This document shows positions 1-6,897 of a DNA stretch of 16,088 bases, in pieces; the stretch's first letter is position 1, and each line of letters starts with the position of its first letter. A program made the position numbers and the translations under genes. The stretch is from the NCBI GenBank assembly GCA_038211475.1, contig JBBQVN010000083.1, positions 1 through 16,088 on the forward strand, in the 5' to 3' direction. The notes under the pieces were generated by a model. The model was not told the origin of the DNA. It worked only from the letters and a program-made list of their open reading frames with translations, and ran no database searches. The stretch comes from JANYBT01 sp038211475 (GTDB taxonomy: Bacteria > Acidobacteriota > Terriglobia > Terriglobales > Acidobacteriaceae).

Positions 1-518
1 GAATCAATGGGGATGAAGCCAATGCCCAGATCTTCCTCGAAATTCTTGTCCGCCGAAACGTAGCCACGGCCGCGCTTCAAGCGCATTTCCATGTCAAGCC
101 GGCCGCCTTCGCTGACGGTAGCGATGTAGAGATCTTTGTCCAGGATTTCTACGTCGCCATCGGCTTCAATCATGCCACTGGTCACGACTCCGGGCTGGTC
201 GGCGCGCAGATAGATCGCCTTAGGCCCCTCGCCCGACAGCTTAAACGGCACTTGCTTCAGATTCAGGATGATGTCGGTAGCGTCTTCCACTACGCCGGTG
301 ATGGACTGGAACTCGTGGAGCACGCCTTCCACCTTGACCGCAGTAACAGCGGCGCCTTCGATGGAACTCAGCAGCACGCGACGAAGCGCGTTCCCGATGG
401 TGGTGCCGAAGCCGCGTTCAAACGGCTGCGCCCAGAACAAGCCATGCTTGTCGGTAAGGGTGGTAGCGTCTGTCGCCAGGCGCTTGGGTTTCTGAAAATT
501 CTTCCAAAGTACTGTCAT
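1..518 (-). CDS. rpoA: RNA polymerase alpha subunit, N-terminal part (cut by window edge)
   Basis: The alpha subunit dimerises to nucleate assembly of RNA polymerase. The 172 visible codons start MTVLWKNFQKPKRL and cover most of the N-terminal assembly domain. Typical motifs are ERGFGTTIGNALRRVLLSS, EGVLHEFQSITGVVEDATDI, and the stretch LKRGRGYVSADKN near the cut. The C-terminal DNA-contacting domain lies outside the window. The ATG at 518 is supported by GAGGAG five bases upstream. It is the last gene of the alpha operon seen here, 112 bases after rpsD; rplQ would be expected next but is not in the window. In E. coli the alpha operon is repressed by S4; nothing here shows that directly. Confidence 0.98.
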   Translation of the reverse strand, partial: MTVLWKNFQKPKRLATDATTLTDKHGLFWAQPFERGFGTTIGNALRRVLLSSIEGAAVTAVKVEGVLHEFQSITGVVEDATDIILNLKQVPFKLSGEGPKAIYLRADQPGVVTSGMIEADGDVEILDKDLYIATVSEGGRLDMEMRLKRGRGYVSADKNFEEDLGIGFIPID

Positions 519-553
519 CTGTTCTCCTCGGCCATGCGGCTCAAGTTTGACTT

Positions 554-572
554 CCCAGCGGTCCAAGCTGGG
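554..572 (-). other. Small inverted repeat in the rpsD-rpoA spacer
   Basis: CCCAGC and GCTGGG form a 6-bp stem with a 7-base loop, about 35 bases before the rpoA start. A second pairing (TTGAC with GTCAA) can lengthen it if three bases are bulged. No T-run follows, so it does not look like a terminator. It could equally be chance. Confidence 0.35.
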
Positions 573-630
573 TCAAGTGTCAAGCAAGGCTGATCTGGCT
601 CGAATCTCGGACCCTTGCAAAACCTTCGTT

Positions 631-1260
631 TTACTTGCTGTACAGTTCGACAATCAACTGCTCGTTCACCGGCAGTTGGATGTCTTCACGTTTGGGCAGC
701 GATAGTACTTTGCCCTTATAACTGTCGCGATCCACCGAGAGCCAGGTGACCAGCGGTTGATGGCTGGCAAAATCCTTGGCAGTCTCCAGCGCCGGGGACT
801 TGCGGCTGTTCTCGCGAACTTCGATCTCCTCGCCCACGCTGATTTCGTAGGAAGGAATGTTGACCCGGCGGCCATTGACCTGCACATGGCCATGGCGCAC
901 TAGCTGTCGGGCTTGACGACGCGAGATACCGAAACCGAGGCGGTACACCACGTTGTCCAGGCGGCGTTCGAGTTGCTGCAACAGAATTTCGCCGGTCACC
1001 CCTTTGGAACGGGCTGCGCTCTCAAAGTAGTTGCGGAACTGGCCTTCCTGGGTGAAGTAGATACGCTTGGCCTTTTGCTTTTCGCGCAATTGCAAGCCGT
1101 ACCCGACAATCTTGGGCTTGCGGGCTTTCCCGTGTTGCCCGGGAGGAAAATTGCGCTGTTCGATGGGGCACTTGTCGGTAAAGCACTTCGTACCCTTAAG
1201 GAAGAGCTTCACGCCGTCGCGACGGCAGAGACGGCAAACTGCAGCAGTGTAACGCGCCAA
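631..1260 (-). CDS. rpsD: 30S ribosomal protein S4, zinc-binding form, TTG start
   Basis: S4 is a primary 16S rRNA binder that nucleates 30S assembly; in E. coli it also represses the alpha operon. The 209 residues match the usual length. Cysteines at 9, 12, 26 and 31 give the C-X2-C-X13-C-X4-C pattern of the zinc-bearing (C+) S4 subtype. The S4 RNA-binding domain follows at about residues 98-160 (ERRLDNVVYRLGFGISRRQA onward). The start codon is TTG at 1260: AAGGAG lies seven bases upstream, the product then begins MARYTAAVCRLC as in the family, and no ATG is near in frame. It lies 116 bases after rpsK, an unusually wide spacer for this cluster that contains an 8-bp hairpin. Confidence 0.97.
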   Translation of the reverse strand: MARYTAAVCRLCRRDGVKLFLKGTKCFTDKCPIEQRNFPPGQHGKARKPKIVGYGLQLREKQKAKRIYFTQEGQFRNYFESAARSKGVTGEILLQQLERRLDNVVYRLGFGISRRQARQLVRHGHVQVNGRRVNIPSYEISVGEEIEVRENSRKSPALETAKDFASHQPLVTWLSVDRDSYKGKVLSLPKREDIQLPVNEQLIVELYSK

Positions 1261-1342
1261 ATGATTTCTCCTTATTCGATGACCGGTTTACAGGTTTGGC
1301 TTCACCCTTCGTCCCGGACAAATATCAGTTTTCAATTTCAAG

Positions 1343-1364
1343 TTTCGAGCACTCTCGCTCGAAA
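1343..1364 (-). other. Perfect 8-bp inverted repeat between rpsK and rpsD
   Basis: TTTCGAGC (1343-1350) and GCTCGAAA (1357-1364) are exact reverse complements around a 6-base loop. In the transcript the hairpin sits 12 bases after the rpsK stop and about 80 bases before the rpsD start. It is followed by an A-rich stretch, not a T-run, so a processing or stability element is more likely than a terminator. Confidence 0.55.
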
Positions 1365-1376
1365 GTACAAAAGTTG

Positions 1377-1802
1377 TTACACGCGCCGGCGCTTAGGCGG
1401 ACGGCAACCGTTGTGCGGAATCGGGGTGGCGTCTTTTATCGTCCGCACTTCGATTCCTGAGGCTGCGAGTGCGCGGATAGCGGACTCACGACCCGAACCT
1501 GGCCCGCTCACCCGCACGTCCACAGTGCGGACGCCATGCTCGCGCACCTGTTGGGCGGCGTTCGAAGCGGCCTGTTGCGCGGCAAAGGGAGTTCCCTTGC
1601 GCGATCCCCGGAACCCCAGCGAACCCGAACTCTTCCACGCCAGAACGTTGCCCGCCGGATCCGAGATGGTGACGATGGTGTTGTTGAACGTAGCCTGAAT
1701 GTGCACAAGCCCAAACGGCACATGTTTGCGCTCTTTGCGCTTGAAGGTCTTCTTCTTGCCTTTTTTGTCGGGCGCGCCTGCCGCCGCTGTTGGTTTTGCC
1801 AT
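1377..1802 (-). CDS. rpsK: 30S ribosomal protein S11
   Basis: S11 lies on the 30S platform and helps form the mRNA exit region with S7 and S18. The 141-residue product has the family core (HVPFGLVHIQATFNNTIVTI, GSLGFRGSRKGTPFAAQQAA, VSGPGSGRESAIRALAASG) and ends with the conserved PIPHNGCRPPKRRRV. The Asn-Gly there is the site known to form isoaspartate in E. coli S11. The first 25 or so residues are an Ala/Pro/Lys-rich extension, making it about 12 residues longer than the usual 129. The ATG at 1802 has only a weak Shine-Dalgarno (GAGAAAG). It follows rpsM by 39 bases. Confidence 0.97.
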   Translation of the reverse strand: MAKPTAAAGAPDKKGKKKTFKRKERKHVPFGLVHIQATFNNTIVTISDPAGNVLAWKSSGSLGFRGSRKGTPFAAQQAASNAAQQVREHGVRTVDVRVSGPGSGRESAIRALAASGIEVRTIKDATPIPHNGCRPPKRRRV

Positions 1803-1841
1803 AGCTTTGCTTTCTCAGTTCCGGGCTAACCTGCCCAAGGT

Positions 1842-2228
1842 CTAGGTTTTGCCTGCAGCCTTCTTCTTGTTAGCCACGGTGCCCTTGCGCGGGCCCTTGC
1901 GGGTACGTGCATTGGTGTGGGTGCGCTGGCCGCGGACCGGCAAGTTGCGGCGATGACGGAAGCCGCGATACGAGCCGATTTCGATGAGGCGTTTAATGCT
2001 CATCGAAACGTCTTTGCGCAAATCGCCTTCGACGCTGCCTTCGGCCTCGATGACCTGGCGAATCCGGTTGACTTCTTCCTCGCCCAAGTCCTGGACCTTC
2101 TTCATCGGGTCCACTTTCGCCGCATCAATAATGCGGGCGGCGCGCGAGTTGCCGATGCCGTAAATGTAGGTGAGCGCGATATTCACATGCTTATTGCGCG
2201 GAAGATCGACGCCAGCAATACGTGCCAT
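1842..2228 (-). CDS. rpsM: 30S ribosomal protein S13
   Basis: S13 sits in the 30S head, forms intersubunit bridges with L5 and touches the P-site tRNA through its basic tail. The 128 residues begin MARIAGVDLPRNKHVNIALT and contain the helix-hairpin region YIYGIGNSRAARII. The signature GSYRGFRHRRNLPVRGQRTH is followed by the Lys/Arg-rich C-terminal tail. Length is normal. Start ATG with GAGGG five bases upstream. It follows rpmJ with 16 bases between, so the two are probably co-transcribed. Confidence 0.98.
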   Translation of the reverse strand: MARIAGVDLPRNKHVNIALTYIYGIGNSRAARIIDAAKVDPMKKVQDLGEEEVNRIRQVIEAEGSVEGDLRKDVSMSIKRLIEIGSYRGFRHRRNLPVRGQRTHTNARTRKGPRKGTVANKKKAAGKT

Positions 2229-2244
2229 AGTTCCCTCTTATTCC

Positions 2245-2358
2245 TTAACCTTGGCGCTGCTTGTGTTTAGAGTTCTCGCAGATCACCCGCACTACACCTT
2301 TGCGGTGGATGACCTTGCACTTGTCGCAAATCTTTTTGACCGACGCTCTTACTTTCAT
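2245..2358 (-). CDS. rpmJ: 50S ribosomal protein L36, zinc-ribbon form
   Basis: This 37-codon gene was read directly from the sequence. The product starts MKVRASVKKICDKCKVIHRK and ends KHKQRQG. L36 is the smallest 50S protein and binds 23S rRNA near the GTPase-associated region. Cys11, Cys14, Cys27 and His32 form the C-X2-C-X12-C-X4-H zinc site of the C+ subtype, so this ribosome depends on zinc for L36. Ribosome-binding signal upstream of the ATG is weak. It lies between infA and rpsM, its usual place at the start of the alpha cluster. The 88-base gap to infA contains two strong hairpins. Confidence 0.97.
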   Translation of the reverse strand: MKVRASVKKICDKCKVIHRKGVVRVICENSKHKQRQG

Positions 2359-2378
2359 AAAAACCACTTCTCAATTCT

Positions 2379-2407
2379 CAGTTGTGCGTTCCCAGGAACG
2401 GCAACTG
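2379..2407 (-). other. Long hairpin between infA and rpmJ
   Basis: CGTTCC (2387-2392) and GGAACG (2395-2400) form an inner stem. CAGTTG (2379-2384) and CAACTG (2402-2407) add a 6-bp outer stem, with a small 2x1 internal loop between. All 12 paired positions are Watson-Crick, although the 2-base loop means the innermost pair probably opens. It ends about 20 bases before the rpmJ start. There is no following T-run. Confidence 0.6.
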
Positions 2408-2425
2408 CGGACTCCTATTCGCCCG

Positions 2426-2452
2426 AAATAACATTCCGGCGAAGTGTTATTT
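2426..2452 (-). other. Hairpin enclosing the infA stop codon
   Basis: AAATAACA (2426-2433) and TGTTATTT (2445-2452) are exact 8-bp arms. TTC/GAA inside them extends the stem by three pairs past a single bulged base, closing on a 4-base loop. The infA TAA stop (2447-2449) is inside the 5' arm of the transcript. The stem is AU-rich and no T-run follows. It may mark a 3'-end or processing site, or affect termination at infA. Confidence 0.55.
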
Positions 2453-2665
2453 GTAGCGGTACACGATGCGGCCGCGATTCAAATCGTAGGGCGAAAGCTC
2501 CACCGCCACCCGGTCACCGGGAAGAATCTTGATGAAGTTCTTGCGCATCTTCCCGGAAACATGCGCCAGCACCATGTGCTTGTTCTCCAATTCCACCTTG
2601 AACATGGCATTCGGCAGCAGATCCATCACCACTGCCATCACCTCAATCGCGTCTTCTTTGCTCAT
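2447..2665 (-). CDS. infA: Translation initiation factor IF-1
   Basis: IF-1 occupies the 30S A site during initiation and works with IF-2 and IF-3. The 72-residue product is the standard length. It is a single OB-fold S1-like domain, beginning MSKEDAIEVMAVVMDLLPNA and including VSGKMRKNFIKILPGDRVAVEL and RGRIVYRYK. The start ATG has AAGGAG six bases upstream. It sits between map and rpmJ, the common bacterial position. The first residues (SKEDAIEV) match the usual IF-1 start, so no alternative start is needed. Confidence 0.98.
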   Translation of the reverse strand: MSKEDAIEVMAVVMDLLPNAMFKVELENKHMVLAHVSGKMRKNFIKILPGDRVAVELSPYDLNRGRIVYRYK

Positions 2666-2694
2666 GCACTCCTTGAAAATTTACGCTTGTTTCA

Positions 2695-2715
2695 CCGGAA
2701 GCTAACTGGCTTCGG
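2695..2715 (-). other. Hairpin between map and infA
   Basis: CCG plus AAGC (2695-2702, one bulged G at 2698) pair with GCTT plus CGG (2709-2715), giving 7 bp around a 6-base loop. It starts 18 bases after the map stop. A modest structure that could be chance. Confidence 0.35.
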
Positions 2716-2733
2716 CTCACTGGTACTGCGACT

Positions 2734-3489
2734 CTACTGCGTCAGAATCACCGGCCCATCCCGCGTAACGGCCACGCAATGTTCAAAATGCGCGCTAAAA
2801 CTTCCGTCCGCAGTCACGGCAGTCCATTTATCTCCCAGAACCTTTGATTCTGGGCCTCCGCAATTCACCATCGGTTCGATGGCCAGAACCATGCCTTCCC
2901 GCAAACGCGGTCCCTGGCCCCGCCGTCCGTAATTCGGGACTTGCGGTTCTTCGTGCAACCGGGTCCCAATTCCGTGCCCGACAAAGTCGCGGACGATGCT
3001 GAAGCCGTTGGCTTCTACAACTTCCTGGACCGCGGCGCCAACGTCGCCAACCGAGTTGCCTATCCTCGCCGCTTCGATGCCCTTGTACAACGACGCTTCG
3101 GTCACGTCCAGCAACTTCTGCAACTCCGGCTTGGGGTCACCGCCTACGGCAACCGTAATCGCCGCATCCCCGTAAAATCCGTCCAGCACCACTCCGCAAT
3201 CCACCGAAACGATGTCGCCGCTCTTAAGGATCCGCTTCTCCGACGGGATGCCATGCACAATCTCGTCATTGATCGACGTACACAACACACAGGGATAATC
3301 GTAATATCCCTTGAACGCTGGCTTGGCGCCGAGTTCCTGAATCTTCTTTTCCGCTGCGCGCTCTAAATCCATGGTGCTCATTCCCGGCGCAATCATTTGC
3401 CGCACGTTATCCAGCACTTGACTGACGATGTGGCCGCTGCGCCGCATCTTTTCTATTTCGCCAGCCGTCTTGCAAACAATCGCCATCAC
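2734..3489 (-). CDS. map: Methionine aminopeptidase, type I
   Basis: This cytosolic metalloenzyme removes the initiator Met from nascent proteins. The 251-residue product has all five pita-bread metal ligands plus the catalytic His: His79 (NDEIVHGIP), Asp97 (SVDCG), Asp108 (FYGDAA), His172 (VGHGIG), Glu205 (IEPM) and Glu236 (FEHCVAV). It has no N-terminal SH3-binding or zinc-finger extension, as expected for type Ia. Two starts are possible, GTG at 3489 and ATG at 3486. A GAGG eight bases before the GTG fits GTG better; the change is one residue. It begins 2 bases after the adk stop, so translation is probably coupled. Confidence 0.97.
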   Translation of the reverse strand: MMAIVCKTAGEIEKMRRSGHIVSQVLDNVRQMIAPGMSTMDLERAAEKKIQELGAKPAFKGYYDYPCVLCTSINDEIVHGIPSEKRILKSGDIVSVDCGVVLDGFYGDAAITVAVGGDPKPELQKLLDVTEASLYKGIEAARIGNSVGDVGAAVQEVVEANGFSIVRDFVGHGIGTRLHEEPQVPNYGRRGQGPRLREGMVLAIEPMVNCGGPESKVLGDKWTAVTADGSFSAHFEHCVAVTRDGPVILTQ

Positions 3490-3491
3490 TT

Positions 3492-4220
3492 TTAGCGCCT
3501 CGGAGCGGTTTGCGTACCCTGCAAGAGGCTATGGGCATCAATCATGCCCGCAATCTGCGCCGCCACCACATCCATGGATTGGTCAGCATTCATCAAAACA
3601 ACCCGTCCCTGCCGTCCGTAGTAATCGGCAACCGGCCGGGTTTGAGCGTCATAAGTGTCGAGACGCTCTTTCATCACTTCCTCGCGGTCATCGCTGCGAG
3701 TCACCAGCGGGGAACCATCCAAGTCGCAGATCGCGTCCGTGCAAGGAGGTTGAAAGTGGACGTTATAGATCCGCCCACAGGTGGGACAGGAACGCCGTCC
3801 GGTTATCCGGAGCAATAACTGATTATAGTCCAGGTCCAGCCGCACCACAATCGGCGGAAGCATCCGGCACGCATTGTCAAAGAACTCATGTTCCAGGAAA
3901 GCATCCAGCCATCCTGCCTGCGCCACAGTACGCGGAAATCCGTCTAATACGAAGCCGCGGTCACAATCCGGCTCGCGCAGGCGTCCGGCGACCATTTCGC
4001 AGACTAACTGGTCAGAAACCAGTTCGCCCCGCATCATCACACACTTGGCTTCCACGCCCAGCGGAGTTTCCCGCTTCACATTGTCCCGCAAAAGATCTCC
4101 GGTTGAGATCTGCGGTACCCCGTAACGCTCTACCAGCCGCTTCGCTTGGGTACCTTTCCCTGCTCCTGGCGGCCCTAACAGCACCACCGGCCCGATACAT
4201 TGCGCGATTTCACTGGCCAT
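3492..4220 (-). CDS. adk: Adenylate kinase with zinc-type LID
   Basis: It interconverts ATP + AMP and 2 ADP. From the ATG at 4220 the product is 242 residues. It has the P-loop GPPGAGKGT (16-24), the AMP-binding stretch QISTGDLLR (38-46), DGFPRT (93-98), and a long-form LID. The LID carries Cys145, Cys148, Cys165 and Asp168, spaced like the structural zinc site of the Bacillus enzyme. About 10 residues precede the usual first strand, and there is a short C-terminal tail (LLQGTQTAPRR). The reading frame is open back into the end of secY, but GAGAGG eight bases before 4220 and the family N-terminus favour this start. It follows secY by 79 bases. Confidence 0.96.
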   Translation of the reverse strand: MASEIAQCIGPVVLLGPPGAGKGTQAKRLVERYGVPQISTGDLLRDNVKRETPLGVEAKCVMMRGELVSDQLVCEMVAGRLREPDCDRGFVLDGFPRTVAQAGWLDAFLEHEFFDNACRMLPPIVVRLDLDYNQLLLRITGRRSCPTCGRIYNVHFQPPCTDAICDLDGSPLVTRSDDREEVMKERLDTYDAQTRPVADYYGRQGRVVLMNADQSMDVVAAQIAGMIDAHSLLQGTQTAPRR

Positions 4221-4249
4221 CAAGATGGCCTCTCTTCGCTGCTTGAGAT

Positions 4250-4269
4250 ATGCGGAGAACTCTCCGCAT
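4250..4269 (-). other. Perfect hairpin between secY and adk
   Basis: ATGCGGAG (4250-4257) and CTCCGCAT (4262-4269) are exact 8-bp arms around a 4-base loop (the inverted repeat can be read as 9 bp with a 2-base centre). In the transcript it begins 30 bases after the secY stop and ends 29 bases before the adk start. It has no T-run on either strand, so it is not a classical terminator. It may be an mRNA processing or stability element separating the ribosomal/secretion part from adk. Confidence 0.6.
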
Positions 4270-4299
4270 TTAGCCACTGCAAAACCAATCTGCCGCTCT

Positions 4300-5685
4300 T
4301 TACCAGCGCCGGCCGCGAATCCGGCCGCTTTTCGGCGTAAACCCGTCATAGTGCCGCATGATGAGTTGCGCCTCAACCTGATTCACCGTATCCATTGCCA
4401 CTCCCACTACGATCAGTAACGAGGTGCCGCCGAAGTAGAAGTTAACCCCCAGCCCGTTCAACATCCAGTTGGGGAAGTTTTCAAAGAATCGCCCGCCCAG
4501 CCAAACCGGCAAGTGGTTAAGGTGGATTCCGGTAATCATCCACTCCGGAATAAAGGAAATGATGATGAGGTAGAGCGCTCCCACCAAGGTAATCCGGGTC
4601 AGAACCGTGTTGATGAAATCGGAGGTGCGCTTGCCCGGACGAATGCCGGGGATGAACCCGCCATACTTCCGCATATTGTCTGCCACCTCGTTGGGGTTGA
4701 AGACAATCGAGATATAGAAGTAGGCGAAGAAGATAATCCCCATCGCATACATCAGGGTGTAGAGCGGCTCGCCCCACTTCAGCGCTCCCAGAATCGGCCC
4801 GATGACCTTATTGTTCTGGAACAGAGAGCCCAGCATCTGGGGCAACGTCAAAATCGAGGAAGCGAAGATCACAGGCATCACGCCGCCCGCATTCACTCGC
4901 AAAGGCAAGTGGGTGGACTGTCCGCCCATCACCTTGCGGCCGACGACGCGCTTGGCATACTGCACCGGGATACGCCGCTCGCTGCGTTCCACATAGACGA
5001 TGAAGGCCACCACCAGGATCATCACGCCCACCAGCAAGATCATGGCGGGGGCGGTCAAGGTGCCCCAGGTATTGTTCTTCACTTTTTCCAGCAGATCGGC
5101 GACGCCCCGGGGAAGACCGGAAACGATACCGGCAAAAATCAACAGCGACATGCCGTTGCCAATGCCGCGTTCGGTGATCTGCTCGCCCAGCCACATGATG
5201 AAGGCACTGCCCGTGGTCAGGGTCAGCATGGTCATCAAAACGAAACCTACTCCCGGGTGAACCACGAAGTCGCCGCTCTTCTGCAGGCTGATGGCAATGC
5301 CAAAGGACTGTACCGCGCTCAGCAGGACCGTCAAGTAGCGCGTCCATTGGGTGATCTTCTTGCGCCCCAGTTCGCCTTCCTTCTGCAACTTGGCCAGCGG
5401 CTCATAGACCACGGTCAACAACTGCAGAATGATGGACGACGTAATGTAAGGCATGATGCCCAGCGCGAAAATGGTCATGCGCTTGAGCTGGCCGCCGGAG
5501 AATAAATCCACGAAGCCCAGGAAGTTGCCCTTGTTGCTCTCAAAGAACTGCTGCAAACGGTCGGCGTTAATGCCGGGCGTGGGAATGTGTCCGCCCAGGC
5601 GATACACCGCCAGCAACCCCAGCGTGAACAGCACACGCTTGCGGAGGTCGGGAATGCGAAATATATTAGCCAGCTTGTCGAACAT
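4300..5685 (-). CDS. secY: Preprotein translocase channel subunit SecY
   Basis: SecY is the inner-membrane channel of SecYEG, used for secretion and membrane protein insertion. The 461 residues show ten hydrophobic segments, starting at about 18-36, 70-93 and 117-134 and ending at about 417-435. Markers are the SecY N-terminus MFDKLANIFRIPDLRKRVLF, GIMPYITSSIILQLL (77-91), the cytosolic loop ERSERRIPVQYAKR (233-246), GGFIPGIRPGK (342-352), and the C-terminal cytosolic tail HYDGFTPKSGRIRGRRW. Length is slightly above E. coli (443). The ATG abuts the rplO stop with no gap; GAGGTC nine bases upstream lies inside rplO, so the two are coupled. It is the usual end of the spc gene group. Confidence 0.98.
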   Translation of the reverse strand: MFDKLANIFRIPDLRKRVLFTLGLLAVYRLGGHIPTPGINADRLQQFFESNKGNFLGFVDLFSGGQLKRMTIFALGIMPYITSSIILQLLTVVYEPLAKLQKEGELGRKKITQWTRYLTVLLSAVQSFGIAISLQKSGDFVVHPGVGFVLMTMLTLTTGSAFIMWLGEQITERGIGNGMSLLIFAGIVSGLPRGVADLLEKVKNNTWGTLTAPAMILLVGVMILVVAFIVYVERSERRIPVQYAKRVVGRKVMGGQSTHLPLRVNAGGVMPVIFASSILTLPQMLGSLFQNNKVIGPILGALKWGEPLYTLMYAMGIIFFAYFYISIVFNPNEVADNMRKYGGFIPGIRPGKRTSDFINTVLTRITLVGALYLIIISFIPEWMITGIHLNHLPVWLGGRFFENFPNWMLNGLGVNFYFGGTSLLIVVGVAMDTVNQVEAQLIMRHYDGFTPKSGRIRGRRW

Positions 5686-6123
5686 TTACTGCAAGACCTC
5701 GCACTTGCCGCCCGCCTTGGTGATCTTCTCCACGGCCGACTTGGAAAATTTGTGAGCATGAACGGTCAGGGCCACAGTGAGTTCTCCGTCCCCCAGCACT
5801 TTGATTGGGAACTTGGCCCGGATCAATCGCGCCTTCTTCATGATGGCCGGGGTGACATCGCTCTCGCCCAGCGCTGCCAGCTTCTCCAGATTGACGATGG
5901 AGTACTCCTGGCGAAAAATGTTGGTAAATCCGCGCTTCGGCAAACGCCGGTGCAACGGCATCTGGCCGCCTTCAAACCCGCGCATCATGCGCGAACCGGA
6001 ACGCGAGCGCTGGCCTTTGTGTCCGCGCGCCGAGGTCTTGCCCATGCCTGAGCCCATGCCGCGGCCCACGCGTTTGCGCTTCTCTGACGAATTGCGCGGT
6101 GCTCCAATGGTCGATAAGTTCAT
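5686..6123 (-). CDS. rplO: 50S ribosomal protein L15
   Basis: L15 is a late-assembling 50S protein deep in the 23S core. The 145 residues show the glycine/arginine-rich N-terminal arm (KRVGRGMGSGMGKTSARGHK, about 17-36) and the family segment FEGGQMPLHRRLPKRGF. The globular domain has IVNLEKLAALGE and IKVLGDGELTVALTV. Length is normal. The start ATG at 6123 is 30 bases after rpmD. The gene ends exactly where secY begins. Confidence 0.98.
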   Translation of the reverse strand: MNLSTIGAPRNSSEKRKRVGRGMGSGMGKTSARGHKGQRSRSGSRMMRGFEGGQMPLHRRLPKRGFTNIFRQEYSIVNLEKLAALGESDVTPAIMKKARLIRAKFPIKVLGDGELTVALTVHAHKFSKSAVEKITKAGGKCEVLQ

Positions 6124-6153
6124 GATAAAAATTCCTGCCCTTTTCTCGCGTGC

Positions 6154-6360
6154 CTACGCTTGAACGATCTCCACCAGGTGCGGCACTTTGTTCACCATGC
6201 CTCGGATACCGGGAGTGTCCGGACGCTCGATCACCTGGTTCAACCGGGTGAATCCCAAGCCCTTGATCACTCGTTTCTGTTTCACCGGGGCACAAATGGC
6301 CGAGCGCACCCATTTCAGGTGCAGCTTGCCGTTTTCCGTATTCGCTTCTTTGCCAGCCAT
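6154..6360 (-). CDS. rpmD: 50S ribosomal protein L30
   Basis: A 68-residue product, slightly longer than the usual 58-60 owing to an N-terminal extra (MAGKEANTENGK). The core LHLKWVRSAICAPVKQKR, GLGFTRLNQVIERPDTPGIR and GMVNKVPHLVEIV is typical of bacterial L30. It binds 23S rRNA at the back of the 50S. It lies between rpsE and rplO, which is the standard spc position, with gaps of 18 and 30 bases. Confidence 0.97.
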   Translation of the reverse strand: MAGKEANTENGKLHLKWVRSAICAPVKQKRVIKGLGFTRLNQVIERPDTPGIRGMVNKVPHLVEIVQA

Positions 6361-6378
6361 TGCGTTTCCTTTGCTTGG

Positions 6379-6888
6379 TTACAGCTCGTGCTCGCTCTTG
6401 CCGCGTAGCGCGGCGACTTCGCTCTTGTTCTTGAGTTGCTTTAGCGCTTCAAAGGTCGCCTTCACTACGTTATGCGGATTGGTGGTGCCAATCGACTTGG
6501 TCAAAACGTTTTGAATGCCCGCCGAGGTCATCACCGCACGCACTGCTCCGCCGGCGATTACCCCTGTCCCTTCGGGGGCCGGCTTCAGCAGCACCCGCCC
6601 GGAGCCGAAACGCCCCAGCGAAATGTGCGGAACCGTGGTTTGCGTCAAATTCACTTTCACCAGGTTCTTCTTGGCGGCCTCGATCCCCTTACGGATTGCC
6701 TGGGGAACTTCCTTAGCCTTGCCGGAACCAAAACCCACCACCGCGGCGGTCGGATCCCCCACCACCACGAGCGCGGCAAACGACATGTTCTTGCCGCCTT
6801 TCACCACTTTGGTGACGCGGTTGATGGCAACGACCTGATCTTTCAACTGATACTGATTGGCATCGAGTTTTTTGGTGACTGTTGGCAT
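6379..6888 (-). CDS. rpsE: 30S ribosomal protein S5
   Basis: S5 lies at the mRNA entry side of the 30S with S3 and S4 and affects decoding accuracy. The 169 residues contain the double-stranded-RNA-binding-like N-domain (INRVTKVVKGGKNMSFAALV, about 22-41, then VVGFGSGKAKEV). The C-domain has the conserved PAPEGTGVIAGGAVRAVMTS and TNPHNVVKATFEAL. The segment VGDPTAAVVGFG, where many S5 proteins read GDGNGRVGYG, is a mild departure. Start ATG with AAAGGA five bases upstream. Nine bases separate it from rplR. Confidence 0.98.
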   Translation of the reverse strand: MPTVTKKLDANQYQLKDQVVAINRVTKVVKGGKNMSFAALVVVGDPTAAVVGFGSGKAKEVPQAIRKGIEAAKKNLVKVNLTQTTVPHISLGRFGSGRVLLKPAPEGTGVIAGGAVRAVMTSAGIQNVLTKSIGTTNPHNVVKATFEALKQLKNKSEVAALRGKSEHEL

Positions 6889-6897
6889 TCGGTTCCT

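Noticed and set aside
578..583. TTGACA on the minus strand upstream of rpoA, as a -35 box
   Set aside because: No acceptable -10 hexamer lies 16-19 bases downstream, so no promoter is claimed.
913..1698. 261-codon plus-strand frame
   Set aside because: Antisense to rpsD and rpsK, spans their spacer, and its composition follows the opposite strand.
4221..4376. Longer adk start overlapping secY
   Set aside because: The extra N-terminus has no adenylate kinase likeness, runs through the 4250-4269 hairpin, and the ATG at 4220 has a better ribosome-binding site.
4513..5505. 330-codon open frame on the plus strand
   Set aside because: It lies entirely antisense to secY, is rich in His/Gln/Asp as expected from reading a hydrophobic gene backwards, and resembles no family known to me.
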